This document shows, piece after piece, positions 8,971 to 17,253 of a DNA stretch of 34,828 bases (within the stretch, counting starts at the first letter, position 1; every line of letters begins with the position of its first letter). The notes under the pieces were generated by a model that searched no databases, was not told the DNA's origin, and worked only from the letters and a program-made list of their open reading frames with translations. Both the position numbers and the translations under genes were made by a program. The stretch is from Granulicella sp. L60 (lineage in GTDB: Bacteria; Acidobacteriota; Terriglobia; Terriglobales; Acidobacteriaceae), in contig NZ_LMUR01000010.1 in assembly GCF_009765825.1 (NCBI RefSeq), forward strand, positions 716,474 to 751,301, written 5' to 3'.

Positions 8971-10032
8971 CTAGCTCCGAATCTTTCTCCGCGACACAAT
9001 CTCCCGTGCCGCCGCCGTAGACTCGCGAATCACCAGTTCAGGATTTACCTGCACCAAATGCGGGACTTCCCCTACCGCCAGCTTCCTCAGCAATATCTGC
9101 GCCGCCGTGCTTCCCATCTGCTGCAGGGGCTGGCGAATCGTGGTCAGGCTCGGCACATGATATGCAGCCGATTGAATATCGTCGAAGCCTAAAACCGACA
9201 CATCCTCCGGAACTCTTAGGCCTGCCTCATGCAAGGCGCGTATACTTCCCATCGCCGACACGTCGTTGAAGCAGAGCACCGCCGTAAATCGTCGCCCGCT
9301 TCTGATCAATGCGCGGACTCCCGGATAGCTGATCTCCGGCGAATGTGAGTCCATCTCCAGCTGCACTGTCAGCTCCTCGGCGATCTCGATCCCCAACTTC
9401 GCGGCCGCACTCACCGTTGCGTCCCAGCGTATCGTGGAGTCGGCGCTGAACGGCTGGCCGCGAATGAATGCGATCCTGCTATGTCCCAGCCCATGTAGAT
9501 GCCCCAGCGCCAACTCAGCCGCACGCTCGTGGTCGAGGATCACATTCGTCACCCCTGGTAGCGTCGTATGTCCGGCAACCAGTACCGTAGGCAAGGGGAG
9601 CGCTGTTTCAAGATGAGTATCAATCGCCAAAATCCCATCTACTCCACGCGATCGCAGCAGATCCGGATAGCTCGAAATCATCTCTCTGCTGTGCCTGTGG
9701 TGGACCGTGAAATAAAAGTAGCCCTCGCGAATCAGTAGATCGCCCGCACCGCTCAGCACCTGCGAGTGATACCCTTCGCCCAGTTCCGGCAGCATCACCC
9801 CCACCGTATGCATGCGTTTTCCCTGCAGCGTGCGCGCAATCATGCTCGGCTTGTAGTTGAACTTTGCCGCCGCTGCCCGCACCCGCTCCCGCGTCGGCTC
9901 CGGAATCGATCTCCCTGGTGTGTCGTTCAGAACGAAGGAGATCGTCGATGGACTCAGGCCAAGATAGTCGGCAAGCGTCTTTAGGCTAACTGGACGTTGA
10001 ACATCCGGAGCGGACTTCGAGCTCTTACTCAT
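8971..10032 (-). CDS. LacI-family transcriptional regulator
   Basis: 353 aa. The N-terminal helix-turn-helix and hinge are clear: VSLKTLADYLGLSPSTISFVLN (from residue 15) and AAAKFNYKPSMIARTLQGKR. A periplasmic-binding-protein-like sugar domain follows (about 70-340), including VGVMLPE, LGHSRIAFIRGQ, AVLCFNDVSAMGSIRAL and VSVLGFDDI. It is divergent from the beta-glucosidase gene, and a LacI-type operator overlaps the start of that gene's candidate promoter, so local repression relieved by a sugar is the simplest model (inference). Residue preferences for a particular sugar cannot be read. It ends convergent with the amine oxidase gene. Confidence 0.92.
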   Translation of the reverse strand: MSKSSKSAPDVQRPVSLKTLADYLGLSPSTISFVLNDTPGRSIPEPTRERVRAAAAKFNYKPSMIARTLQGKRMHTVGVMLPELGEGYHSQVLSGAGDLLIREGYFYFTVHHRHSREMISSYPDLLRSRGVDGILAIDTHLETALPLPTVLVAGHTTLPGVTNVILDHERAAELALGHLHGLGHSRIAFIRGQPFSADSTIRWDATVSAAAKLGIEIAEELTVQLEMDSHSPEISYPGVRALIRSGRRFTAVLCFNDVSAMGSIRALHEAGLRVPEDVSVLGFDDIQSAAYHVPSLTTIRQPLQQMGSTAAQILLRKLAVGEVPHLVQVNPELVIRESTAAAREIVSRRKIRS

Positions 10033-10169
10033 TTACTTGGCCCATGGGTCGATCGTGCCGTAGGCGAAATCCAGGCTATCGAGCGTTTCTGTGAAAGTAT
10101 CTGGAACTTGTATTCTACGGCAGCGTCGCAGCCGGTTTACGCCTGTCTGTAGTGCAGACGAAAATAAAA

Positions 10170-10198
10170 TGGACAATAGACAATCGTTTGCCTACTAT
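10170..10198 (+). promoter_or_regulatory. Candidate promoter of the beta-glucosidase gene
   Basis: TGGACA (10170-10175), a 17-nt spacer and TACTAT (10193-10198) give 5/6 and 4/6 matches to consensus. Transcription would start near 10205, on the LacI-type palindrome, leaving a leader of about 85 nt. Confidence 0.5.
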
Positions 10199-10202
10199 GT
10201 GG

Positions 10203-10214
10203 TGAAACGTTTTA
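10203..10214. promoter_or_regulatory. Candidate LacI-family operator
   Basis: TGAAACGTTTTA contains the perfect palindrome AAACGTTT with the central CG typical of LacI/CcpA-type operators. It overlaps the predicted transcription start of the beta-glucosidase gene, a repressing position. An imperfect copy, AATCGTTT, lies 23 bp upstream at 10182-10189 inside the promoter spacer. Confidence 0.5.
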
Positions 10215-10288
10215 GGCAAGTCCGTCGAGCGGATCATCCGCTCGAATCCGCCTTTGTACCGGCAGCAGTTTATTCAGGGAGTTGTTCC

Positions 10289-12634
10289 ATGTCGCCAAAT
10301 TTTCTCGCAGATCGCCTGCACCTCTCCATCGCCCGTCATGCAGCCTACGGAGCGCTCTCGCTTTCTCTTCTCTTCGCCGCCGTGTCTCCGGCACACGCAC
10401 AGAGCTCATCCACGCTACCTCAGGCGAGCGTACCGGCAAATGATGCCGTCGCGCAGCAGTTTGTCGATAAGCTCCTGGCCCGAATGACTCAGGCAGAGAA
10501 GCTTGGACAGATCTCGCAGCTCTCACGCAAAGACTCTCCAGATGCCGATGTCGACGCACGCACACGCGCAGGTGAAGTCGGCTCCTTCCTCTTCGTCACC
10601 AATCCCAAGGAGATCAGTCGCCTGCAGCACATGGCTGTCGATGAGTCCCGTCTCCACATCCCGCTCATCTTTGGCTACGACGTCATCCATGGCCTTCGCA
10701 CCATCTATCCCGTACCGATCGCCATGGCCGCCTCGTGGGACCCACGCGTCCCCGAGAAGGCTCAGTCCATGGCCGCACGCGAGGCCAGCGCCGTTGGCAT
10801 TAACTGGACCTTCGCGCCCATGGTTGACATCGCGCGCGATCCTCGCTGGGGCCGCATCATGGAGGGCGCGGGCGAAGACCCGTATCTTGGCTCCCGTATG
10901 GCAGAGGCCCAAGTGCGAGGCTTTCAGGGCGACACCCTAGGAAGCCCCGACCATATCCTCGCCTGCGTCAAACACTTTGCAGGCTACGGCGCAGCCGACG
11001 GAGGCCGCGACTACGACTCCGCATACATCTCCGAAGATCAACTTCAGAACATCTATCTCCCACCCTTCCACGCTGCCGTCAAAGCTGGTGTAGGCTCTCT
11101 GATGAGCGCCTACATGGACCTCAACGACGTTCCGGCCACTGGAAATAAATTCCTCCTTCACGACACTCTCCGCGAGCAGTGGAAGTTCCAGGGCTTCGTC
11201 GTCAGCGATTGGGAGTCGGTCGGTAGCCTTACGACTCACGGCTTCGCCTCCGGTCCCGAAGACGCCGCCGCCCGCGCCATCAACGCCGGCGTCGACATGG
11301 AGATGGTCAGCCACGTCTACCGCGACGATCTGCCCAAGGCACTGAAGGATGGTTCCGTCCAGCAGGCCACCATCGATCAGGCCGTGCGCCGCATCCTGAT
11401 CACAAAATATCGTCTTGGCCTCTTTCAGCATCCCTACTCGTCGGTCCAGGATCCTGACTCGCAGCTCGTCACGCCGGAACAGCGTCAGGCCGCCCGCGCT
11501 GCTGCCCAGCGCACCGCCGTCCTCCTTCGCAACCAGGGCAACATACTTCCGCTACCGAAGGCCCCGGCCTCCATCGCGGTTATCGGCCCACTCGCCGACT
11601 CGCAGCCCGATACCCTCGGCTCCTGGAGTCTCGCCTCCCATCCTGCCGACACCATCACCATCCTGCAGGGCATTCGCAACCGCTTCTCCGCCGGCTCCGG
11701 CACCAACGTTGTCTCCACAAAAGGTGTCGAGATCGAACGCGTTCAACCCTCCATCTTCGATCCGCAGTTCACCAGCCCCAAACCCGTTCTCAAGACCGAG
11801 GCCGAACGCACCGCGGAGTTCAACCACGCCATCGATCTGATCAAGCAGGCAGAGGTCTCGGTACTCGTCCTGGGTGAGGCGCAGAGCATGAGCGGAGAGC
11901 GTGCCTCTCGCGCCACTCTCACCCTGCCCGGAGATCAGCAGCAGCTTCTCGAAGCCGCCGTCGCCACTGGCAAGCCTATCGTGCTCGTCCTGCTCAACGC
12001 CCGCCCGCTCGACATCACCTGGGCCTCGCAGCACGTTCCCGCCATCCTGGAAGTCTGGTATCCCGGCACTGAGGGAGGCAACGCCGTCGCCGATCTCCTC
12101 TTCGGCGATGCCAACCCCGGCGGCAAACTTCCGCTCAGTTGGCCACGCAGCGTAGGCCAGATTCCTATCTACTATGCCCACAACCTCACTCAGATTCCCA
12201 ATGATCCTGACACTCGCTACTGGGATAGTTCCAGCGCTCCGCTCTATCCCTTTGGCTACGGCCTCAGCTATACAAACTTCACGGTGGGCAAACCGAAACT
12301 CAGCGTTCCAACAGTCAACGCTGGCTCTTCCATGACGGTCTCGGTTGACGTCGAGAACACCGGCTCACGCGCAGGCGATCAGGTCATCGAGCTCTACACT
12401 CACCAACGCTCAGGTAGCGCCTCCCGGCCCGTGCGCGAGCTCAAGGGCTTCACTCGCGTCACGCTGCAGCCCGGCGAACATAGAGCTGTAATCCTCACGC
12501 TCGACACCAACGACCTCGGCTTCTGGAGTCCGCAGACGCATCATTGGTCGATCGAGCCCGGCCCCTTCGACCTCTGGACCGGCACAGACTCGAACGCCAC
12601 CGATCACGCTGAGTTCACCATCCTTCCCCACTAA
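10289..12634 (+). CDS. bglX: Secreted/periplasmic beta-glucosidase, glycoside hydrolase family 3 (BglX-like)
   Basis: 781 aa from the ATG at 10289, chosen because AGGGAG lies 7 nt upstream and a signal peptide follows (ALSLSLLFAAVSPAHAQ). The frame is open to 10091, but that extension has no similarity and would cover the promoter. The (beta/alpha)8 domain carries GYDVIHGLRTIYPVPIAMAA, PMVDIARDPRWGRIMEGAGEDPYL and KHFAGYGAADGGRDY; the nucleophile is Asp307 in VVSDWESVGSL. The alpha/beta sandwich (about 400-620) includes LLNARPLDITWA and EGGNAVADLLFGDANPGGKLPLSWPRSVGQIP. A C-terminal fibronectin-III-like domain (about 670-770) contains VSVDVENTGSRAGDQVIELY and RELKGFTRVTLQPGE. It should release glucose from beta-linked oligosaccharides. 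The stop codon lies in the loop of a hairpin. Confidence 0.94.
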   Translation: MSPNFLADRLHLSIARHAAYGALSLSLLFAAVSPAHAQSSSTLPQASVPANDAVAQQFVDKLLARMTQAEKLGQISQLSRKDSPDADVDARTRAGEVGSFLFVTNPKEISRLQHMAVDESRLHIPLIFGYDVIHGLRTIYPVPIAMAASWDPRVPEKAQSMAAREASAVGINWTFAPMVDIARDPRWGRIMEGAGEDPYLGSRMAEAQVRGFQGDTLGSPDHILACVKHFAGYGAADGGRDYDSAYISEDQLQNIYLPPFHAAVKAGVGSLMSAYMDLNDVPATGNKFLLHDTLREQWKFQGFVVSDWESVGSLTTHGFASGPEDAAARAINAGVDMEMVSHVYRDDLPKALKDGSVQQATIDQAVRRILITKYRLGLFQHPYSSVQDPDSQLVTPEQRQAARAAAQRTAVLLRNQGNILPLPKAPASIAVIGPLADSQPDTLGSWSLASHPADTITILQGIRNRFSAGSGTNVVSTKGVEIERVQPSIFDPQFTSPKPVLKTEAERTAEFNHAIDLIKQAEVSVLVLGEAQSMSGERASRATLTLPGDQQQLLEAAVATGKPIVLVLLNARPLDITWASQHVPAILEVWYPGTEGGNAVADLLFGDANPGGKLPLSWPRSVGQIPIYYAHNLTQIPNDPDTRYWDSSSAPLYPFGYGLSYTNFTVGKPKLSVPTVNAGSSMTVSVDVENTGSRAGDQVIELYTHQRSGSASRPVRELKGFTRVTLQPGEHRAVILTLDTNDLGFWSPQTHHWSIEPGPFDLWTGTDSNATDHAEFTILPH

Positions 12635-12647
12635 GTGGGAAGGATGG
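12618..12647 (+). terminator. Hairpin wrapping the beta-glucosidase stop codon
   Basis: CCATCCTTCCC pairs perfectly over 11 bp with GGGAAGGATGG; the 8-nt loop CACTAAGT contains the TAA stop. No T-run follows, so it may protect or end the transcript rather than act as a classical terminator. Confidence 0.5.
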
Positions 12648-12658
12648 TGCAGGATAGG

Positions 12659-12711
12659 GTCTGACGGACGGTCGCCCTACACGGGCAGCGATTACATCGT
12701 GACCCGTATAC
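12659..12711 (+). repeat. Palindromic intergenic repeat, copy E (degenerate)
   Basis: Aligns with the copies at 21673, 22904 and 23056: GTCTGACGGACGG..., CATCGTGACCCGTATAC. It ends inward in GTATAC and faces copy D across a 65-nt gap, forming an inverted pair. Confidence 0.55.
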
Positions 12712-12776
12712 CCTTTCGGTCGTTGCGTCGCCTAGTAAATCTTCTCCGCCGACCAGCGCGAGGCCCAGGCAAAGCA

Positions 12777-12830
12777 GTATACAAACCATGAAGTAGTCGC
12801 CCTCCGCGCAGGAGGCTCGTCCGGCGGGAC
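12777..12830 (-). repeat. Palindromic intergenic repeat, copy D (degenerate)
   Basis: Read on the minus strand: GTCCCGCCGGACGAGCC, then CCTGCGCGGAGGG, then CTACTTCATGGTTTGTATAC. It matches the element order of the better copies, in inverted orientation to copy E. Confidence 0.6.
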
Positions 12831-12833
12831 AAT

Positions 12834-12872
12834 GCGGTGTGGTTCGTCAGGGCACTAACGAATCCACACCGC
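12834..12872. repeat. 14-bp inverted repeat upstream of tRNA-Gly
   Basis: GCGGTGTGG+TTCGT pairs with ACGAA+T+CCACACCGC (one bulged T) around a 10-nt loop. It lies directly before the tRNA-Gly promoter and takes up its -35 region. It could be a terminator or boundary for upstream transcription, or a protein site. Confidence 0.5.
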
Positions 12873-12890
12873 GCAAATGGAATCGGCGAT

Positions 12891-12896
12891 TATAAT
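12891..12896 (+). promoter_or_regulatory. -10 element for tRNA-Gly(CCC)
   Basis: Perfect TATAAT 11 nt before the mature tRNA 5' end, implying a leader of only a few nucleotides. No good -35 is seen at the right distance. Confidence 0.5.
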
Positions 12897-12906
12897 CAGG
12901 CAAGAA

Positions 12907-12981
12907 GCGGGAGTAGCTCAATGGTAGAGTAGCGGCTTCCCAAGCCGTTGGTTGCGGGTTCGATCCCCGTCTCCCGCTCCA
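12907..12981 (+). tRNA. tRNA-Gly(CCC)
   Basis: 75 nt including encoded CCA. The acceptor stem GCGGGAG/CTCCCGC is perfect. The D arm is GCTC/GAGT. Anticodon stem GCGGC/GCCGT holds the loop TTCCCAA with anticodon CCC (12939-12941), reading GGG. The T loop GGTTCGATCC is canonical. A second Gly tRNA (TCC) lies at 34206. Confidence 0.97.
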
Positions 12982-12992
12982 GACATTCCAAC

Positions 12993-13042
12993 AAAAAGAA
13001 AACCGGCGCCAGGGCAATCTGCCCGACGCCGTTTTCTTTTTT
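12993..13042. terminator. Bidirectional intrinsic terminator between tRNA-Gly and the S41 protease
   Basis: AAAAAGAAAA-(C)-CGGCG pairs with CGCCG-TTTTCTTTTT, with an inner GGGC/GCCC hairpin. A-rich and T-rich arms give a T-run on both strands, suiting the two convergent genes. Confidence 0.85.
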
Positions 13043-13057
13043 GTATTCCGTAAAAAT

Positions 13058-14671
13058 TTAACGGCTAGCGGTATTAACCTTCTGAGGCGCCTTGCTGTGG
13101 TCTTCCAGCGTCTGCGCCTCGGGCAGGAAGCCTACTGCTTTGGCGACCTGCGGGTCCCACTCAGCGCGTACCTTCAGACCTTCCAGTTGCCCAAACTGCG
13201 ACGTGAATAGTTCGGTCTTAATGCTTGCCTTTACCCAGTCATTCACGTTCGCGATATCCGCATCCGTGTACTCGATCTGGTTGGTCTTCAGAAAGTCCTT
13301 GAACTGCTGCATCACAGCGTCGTCGACCACGAAATCCTTTGTCACGGTGTGGGTCGCAAGATAATGTCTGCTGAAGTTGAAGAACGCATAGTGAATCAGC
13401 AGGCTGTCCTGGAAGTGATTCGACTTCATATTGTCGATCTTCTCGTCCGGGGTGATTCCGCCGCCGCCGTACACCGTGCGTCCTGAATCCGTCAGCTTCA
13501 CCTCAAGATTCTTATTGTTCGTCTTGGCCGCATCGTCGCGCACATAATAGTAGTCGTAGAGCGAGACGTGATCGTAGTTCCGCTGGATCAGCCGTCCCGA
13601 TGGCGTGTAGTAGTGGTAGGTCGTCAGCGCCAGTCCGGTGTTCTCGGTAATCTGAAACACCGTCTGCACGAGACCCTTACCGAACGTCGTCTCTCCGACG
13701 ATCAGCGCGCGGTCATGGTCCTGCAGCGCACCCGAGACAATCTCTGCCGCCGAGGCCGTATTCCGGTTCACTAGTACCACGATCGGGAACTTCGGACCCT
13801 CTTCGCCACGCGTCGCGCGATATACCTGATCTGGGAACGCCCGTCCACGCTGCGAGACCACGATCTGACCCTTCTGCAGGAACTTATCCGAGGTGTTCAC
13901 AGCCTCATTCAGCAGTCCACCCGGATTCCCTCGCAGATCCAGAACCAGTCCATGCACATCACCGAACTGCTCCAGTGCATCTCCTACCTCGCGGCTGGTG
14001 GTCTCAATGAAGCTCGACACATGGATGTAGCCCACGCCAGGCCGGATCATAAATGCCAGATCCACCGAAGGCCGAGGGATCTCATCGCGCACCAGATCGA
14101 ACACCAGCGGTTTCGACGAGCCTTCGCGGGCCATCGTCACAGACACATGAGTTCCGCGCGCGCCCTTCAGCAGCGTCGCCACCGCGGTCGAGTCCATCCC
14201 CTCGGTCGACTTTCCGTCTACCGTCAGAATCTCGTCGCCCGGCCTGATGCCCGCCTTGTACGACGGTGTTCCCTCAAACGGATACAGCACCATGATCTTG
14301 GTCTTGCCGTTCGGTGTCGGCTGTGGCTGTATCGTCATGCCTACGCCGTAGTACTTGCCGTGCTGGTCCTCGCGCATCTGCGCAAAAGCCTTTGGATCGT
14401 AGAAGTTGGAGTGAGGATCCAACACGTGGAGCATACCCGGAATCGCGCCGTCGTAGATCGCCTTATCGGTTTTGTCGTTGGTCATCGGCTCGGCGTAGTT
14501 CTGCTCTACCAGCGAGTACACGTTCGTGAACGAGTGCAGGGAATCGCGCAGCGTAGACTCGTCGCTGGCAGACTGTGCCGCAACTTTCTGGTTGATCAGC
14601 GAGCCTGCGATGGCGCAGGTGGCGAGGAAGAGCGTAGCGGAAAAAAAGGCGCGGCGGGTGCGGGGAGCCAT
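13058..14671 (-). CDS. S41-family C-terminal processing peptidase (Ctp/Prc type)
   Basis: 537 aa with an N-terminal signal or anchor (FFSATLFLATCAIAGSLI). A PDZ domain spans about residues 106-185 (GVGMTIQ..., YKAGIRPGDEILTVDGK). The S41 protease core carries GLVLDLRGNPGGLLNEAV, the catalytic serine in NRNTASAAEIVSGALQD (S307) and the catalytic lysine in GETTFGKGLVQT (K332). Ctp proteases act outside the inner membrane, cleaving at C-termini of misfolded proteins, murein hydrolases or lipoproteins. The C-terminal 120 residues are helical and not recognised. It is divergent from a SurA-type isomerase, so both may serve envelope protein quality control (inference). An extended -10 lies about 75 nt upstream. 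Confidence 0.94.
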   Translation of the reverse strand: MAPRTRRAFFSATLFLATCAIAGSLINQKVAAQSASDESTLRDSLHSFTNVYSLVEQNYAEPMTNDKTDKAIYDGAIPGMLHVLDPHSNFYDPKAFAQMREDQHGKYYGVGMTIQPQPTPNGKTKIMVLYPFEGTPSYKAGIRPGDEILTVDGKSTEGMDSTAVATLLKGARGTHVSVTMAREGSSKPLVFDLVRDEIPRPSVDLAFMIRPGVGYIHVSSFIETTSREVGDALEQFGDVHGLVLDLRGNPGGLLNEAVNTSDKFLQKGQIVVSQRGRAFPDQVYRATRGEEGPKFPIVVLVNRNTASAAEIVSGALQDHDRALIVGETTFGKGLVQTVFQITENTGLALTTYHYYTPSGRLIQRNYDHVSLYDYYYVRDDAAKTNNKNLEVKLTDSGRTVYGGGGITPDEKIDNMKSNHFQDSLLIHYAFFNFSRHYLATHTVTKDFVVDDAVMQQFKDFLKTNQIEYTDADIANVNDWVKASIKTELFTSQFGQLEGLKVRAEWDPQVAKAVGFLPEAQTLEDHSKAPQKVNTASR

Positions 14672-14744
14672 GGGCGTGAGATAACCTCGAAAGGAACAAA
14701 ACGGCGCAGAATGCGCGCAGGAATATTCGTCCTACTTTGGACGG

Positions 14745-14753
14745 AGTATAGCA
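14745..14753 (-). promoter_or_regulatory. Extended -10 promoter for the S41 protease gene
   Basis: On the minus strand TGC-TATACT forms an extended -10 (TGn plus a 5/6 hexamer). The -35 is poor, as is common with extended -10 promoters. The predicted leader is about 65 nt. Confidence 0.45.
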
Positions 14754-14924
14754 TTCACAGGTGAGCCGGCGCTTCTCTCATAAAGAGGGATTCGCTTGTT
14801 CCGTCTATGACAGTTAGAATTGTGAACGGATACCGTCCAGACCTGTGGTGAGTCAAATTGCCAGGACGGCGAGCCGGGCGAGCGACGTTAAATCGCTGAA
14901 GCTGAACAAAGATAACGAGTGACG

Positions 14925-17027
14925 ATGACCTTCAGAATTTCGCAGTTTGCGGTGGTGTGCGGGCTTGGTTTGCTGGCGCTGCCGGGAGTGGTGCAAGCAC
15001 AGGCGCCGCGGTACCAGAGCCCGTTGTCCGTACCGAACGCCCCGCAACCGGTGTCCACGCTGCCGGTTACCCCGGCCATCACACCCAACGGTACCGTCGT
15101 TGAGGACGTGGTTGTGCACGTCAACGACCAGATCATCAGTCGCAGCGACGTCGAACGCGCCGAGCAGCAACTTACTCTGGAAGATCAGCAGACCAATGCC
15201 ACGGCCGCCGAGATTGCCGACCGCCAGAAGAACCTCCTGCGCGACATGATCGACAAGCAGCTTCTGCTCTCGCGCGGTAAAGAGCTCAGTATCAACGCTG
15301 ACGCCGAAGTCATCCGCCGTCTCGACGAGATCCGTAAGCAGAATCATCTCGACACGATGGAAGACCTGGAAAAAGCAGCCCGCCAGCAGGGCGTCTCCTT
15401 CGAGGACTTCAAGGCAGGTATCCGCGACACCGTCATCACCCAGCAGGTCGTGCGCGACGAGGTCGGCCGCCGCCTTCAGATGACCCAGGCTCAGGAGCAG
15501 GCGTACTACGACGCCCACAAGCAGGAGTACGCTCAGCCCGAGCAGATCAAGCTCAGCGAGATCCTCGTCCCAACACCCGCCGATGCCTCTGACACCATCG
15601 TTGCCCAGGCCAAAGCCAAGGCGGAAGACGTTGAAGCCAAACTCAAGGCCGGAGGCAACTTCGATGCACTCGCTAAAGCAAACTCCGGCGGTCCTACGGC
15701 AGACAAAGGCGGAGACCTCGGCATGTACAAGCGCGGAGCACTCGCCAAGGTGCTCGAAGACCAGACCTTTGATCTGAAGACCGGTGAGTGGACAGCGCCC
15801 ATCCGTACTCGTCAGGGATTTGTGATCCTCAAGGTGACAGATCATCAGGCCGCCGGCGTGCCGTCGCTCAAGGAGATTGAGCCACAGGTGCAGGAGGCCA
15901 TGTACTCCGACCAGATGCAGCCCGCCCTTCGCGCCTATCTCACCAAGTTGCGCGAAGATGCCTACATCGACATCCGCAACGGATACACCGACTCAGGAGC
16001 CAGCCCCAACCAAACCAAGCCGGTCAACACTGCTTATACGCCTCCTGTTGTCAAGAAGAAGAAGGTGCAGCAGAAGCAGCGCTTCGACCGCGGCACCAGT
16101 TTCTCGACAGCCAAATCTTCTCCGGTGGAGACCGCACCAGCACCCGTAGTTGCGACTGCACCTGAGACTACTGCTACCACGCCTGCTGTAGCGTCGAACC
16201 CATTAGCCCCTGCAACCGCCGGCGCAGCTCCAGCGTCAGCAAATGCAACGTCAGCTGCGGGAAGTACTGCAGCGACGGCCACAACGGCAAAGGCGGCTAC
16301 GGCCAAGGCTGTCAAAACCAGCACCGGCAAGACCAAAAAGCCTAAACGTGAGAAGGTGCGTTTCGGCCAGGCACCGCGAACCTCTCTCCCTGCAGGTCCG
16401 CAGGAGGTTGCCTCCGGAACCGATGCCGGCCTCGGTGCAGCATCGGCTTCTCAGGAGTCATCCGCAGCCTCAAATCCCGCTCCCGGAACAGCTATCGCGC
16501 CTATCGAAACAGCGCAGACGTTCTCCAGCTCTGGGTCTAACTCGGACGCGGACCCGCTCGCTCCTGTAAACGCAGCCAGCGGTAAGACCCGCTTCAGCGA
16601 TCGCGCCAAAACCTACAGTGCGACCAAGAAAGCAGTCAAGACCAAGAAGGTCAAAGAGAAGGTCATCGCTGCTGGAGCACCCATCACTCCCGAAGAACAG
16701 ACTGCTCAAAAGGTTCAGTCCGCTCCTCTTGGCTTGAACGGCGATACGGTGAAAAAGAAGAAGAAGACGAAGGTTAAGGGCGCGCCTAAGGAGCGTCTGC
16801 AGAACCAGGCTCCTGCTGCTCCAGCACCGCCGCCGCAAGAGACCCCATCGAAGGTTCCCAATCGCGGGACGCCTCTAGAAGGTACTCTGCCGCCGGCGAC
16901 GGCCCCGGCCAAAACCGATTCGACTACTGTTCCTCCAGTCAACACACCGCCGCCTGGAACTCCCGCTGGCGGTGGCGAACCACCCGCGACCCCTGGCCAG
17001 CCAATCCCGCTGCCTCCCCCTAACTAA
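14925..17027 (+). CDS. SurA-type peptidyl-prolyl cis-trans isomerase with a long Ala/Pro/Lys-rich tail
   Basis: 700 aa from the ATG at 14925; a GTG two codons earlier is also possible. A signal peptide (FAVVCGLGLLALPGVVQAQA) leads to a SurA_N-like helical domain (about 60-190: VVEDVVVHVNDQIISRSDVERAEQQL, then NLLRDMIDKQLLLSRGKEL). One parvulin domain follows (about 206-310: IKLSEILVPTP, GGNFDALAKANSGGP, GGDLGMYKRGAL, PIRTRQGFVILKVTD). SurA helps fold outer-membrane proteins in the periplasm. Normal SurA is about 430 aa with two parvulin domains; here there is one, and residues 370-700 are low-complexity Ala/Thr/Pro/Ser with Lys clusters (VKKKKVQQK, VKKKKKTK), ending in a Pro/Gly run. The tail may bind the wall or membrane surface (inference). 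A strong terminator follows. Confidence 0.9.
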   Translation: MTFRISQFAVVCGLGLLALPGVVQAQAPRYQSPLSVPNAPQPVSTLPVTPAITPNGTVVEDVVVHVNDQIISRSDVERAEQQLTLEDQQTNATAAEIADRQKNLLRDMIDKQLLLSRGKELSINADAEVIRRLDEIRKQNHLDTMEDLEKAARQQGVSFEDFKAGIRDTVITQQVVRDEVGRRLQMTQAQEQAYYDAHKQEYAQPEQIKLSEILVPTPADASDTIVAQAKAKAEDVEAKLKAGGNFDALAKANSGGPTADKGGDLGMYKRGALAKVLEDQTFDLKTGEWTAPIRTRQGFVILKVTDHQAAGVPSLKEIEPQVQEAMYSDQMQPALRAYLTKLREDAYIDIRNGYTDSGASPNQTKPVNTAYTPPVVKKKKVQQKQRFDRGTSFSTAKSSPVETAPAPVVATAPETTATTPAVASNPLAPATAGAAPASANATSAAGSTAATATTAKAATAKAVKTSTGKTKKPKREKVRFGQAPRTSLPAGPQEVASGTDAGLGAASASQESSAASNPAPGTAIAPIETAQTFSSSGSNSDADPLAPVNAASGKTRFSDRAKTYSATKKAVKTKKVKEKVIAAGAPITPEEQTAQKVQSAPLGLNGDTVKKKKKTKVKGAPKERLQNQAPAAPAPPPQETPSKVPNRGTPLEGTLPPATAPAKTDSTTVPPVNTPPPGTPAGGGEPPATPGQPIPLPPPN

Positions 17028-17040
17028 TATCGACAACGTA

Positions 17041-17079
17041 GCCGCGCAGAGGACATATATCTGCGCGGCGTTCTCTTTT
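17041..17079 (+). terminator. Intrinsic terminator after the SurA-type gene
   Basis: GCCGCGCAGA pairs perfectly over 10 bp with TCTGCGCGGC around a 9-nt loop, followed by GTTCTCTTTTG. It begins 14 nt after the stop codon. Confidence 0.85.
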
Positions 17080-17253
17080 GTTTGTCATCCACAGGATCCG
17101 CCGTTGTCTTTGCTTTAGCCAATAAAAGGCGCAGCGGCGACTCGCGCTCTCATCGTGAATCTGGCGCTTGTTGGACCTCGCAGTTCCGCTGATCCGCGCT
17201 CGCATGAAACAATAATGTGTCCGCCATAAAGAGCGGAGACAGGAGTACCGCTT

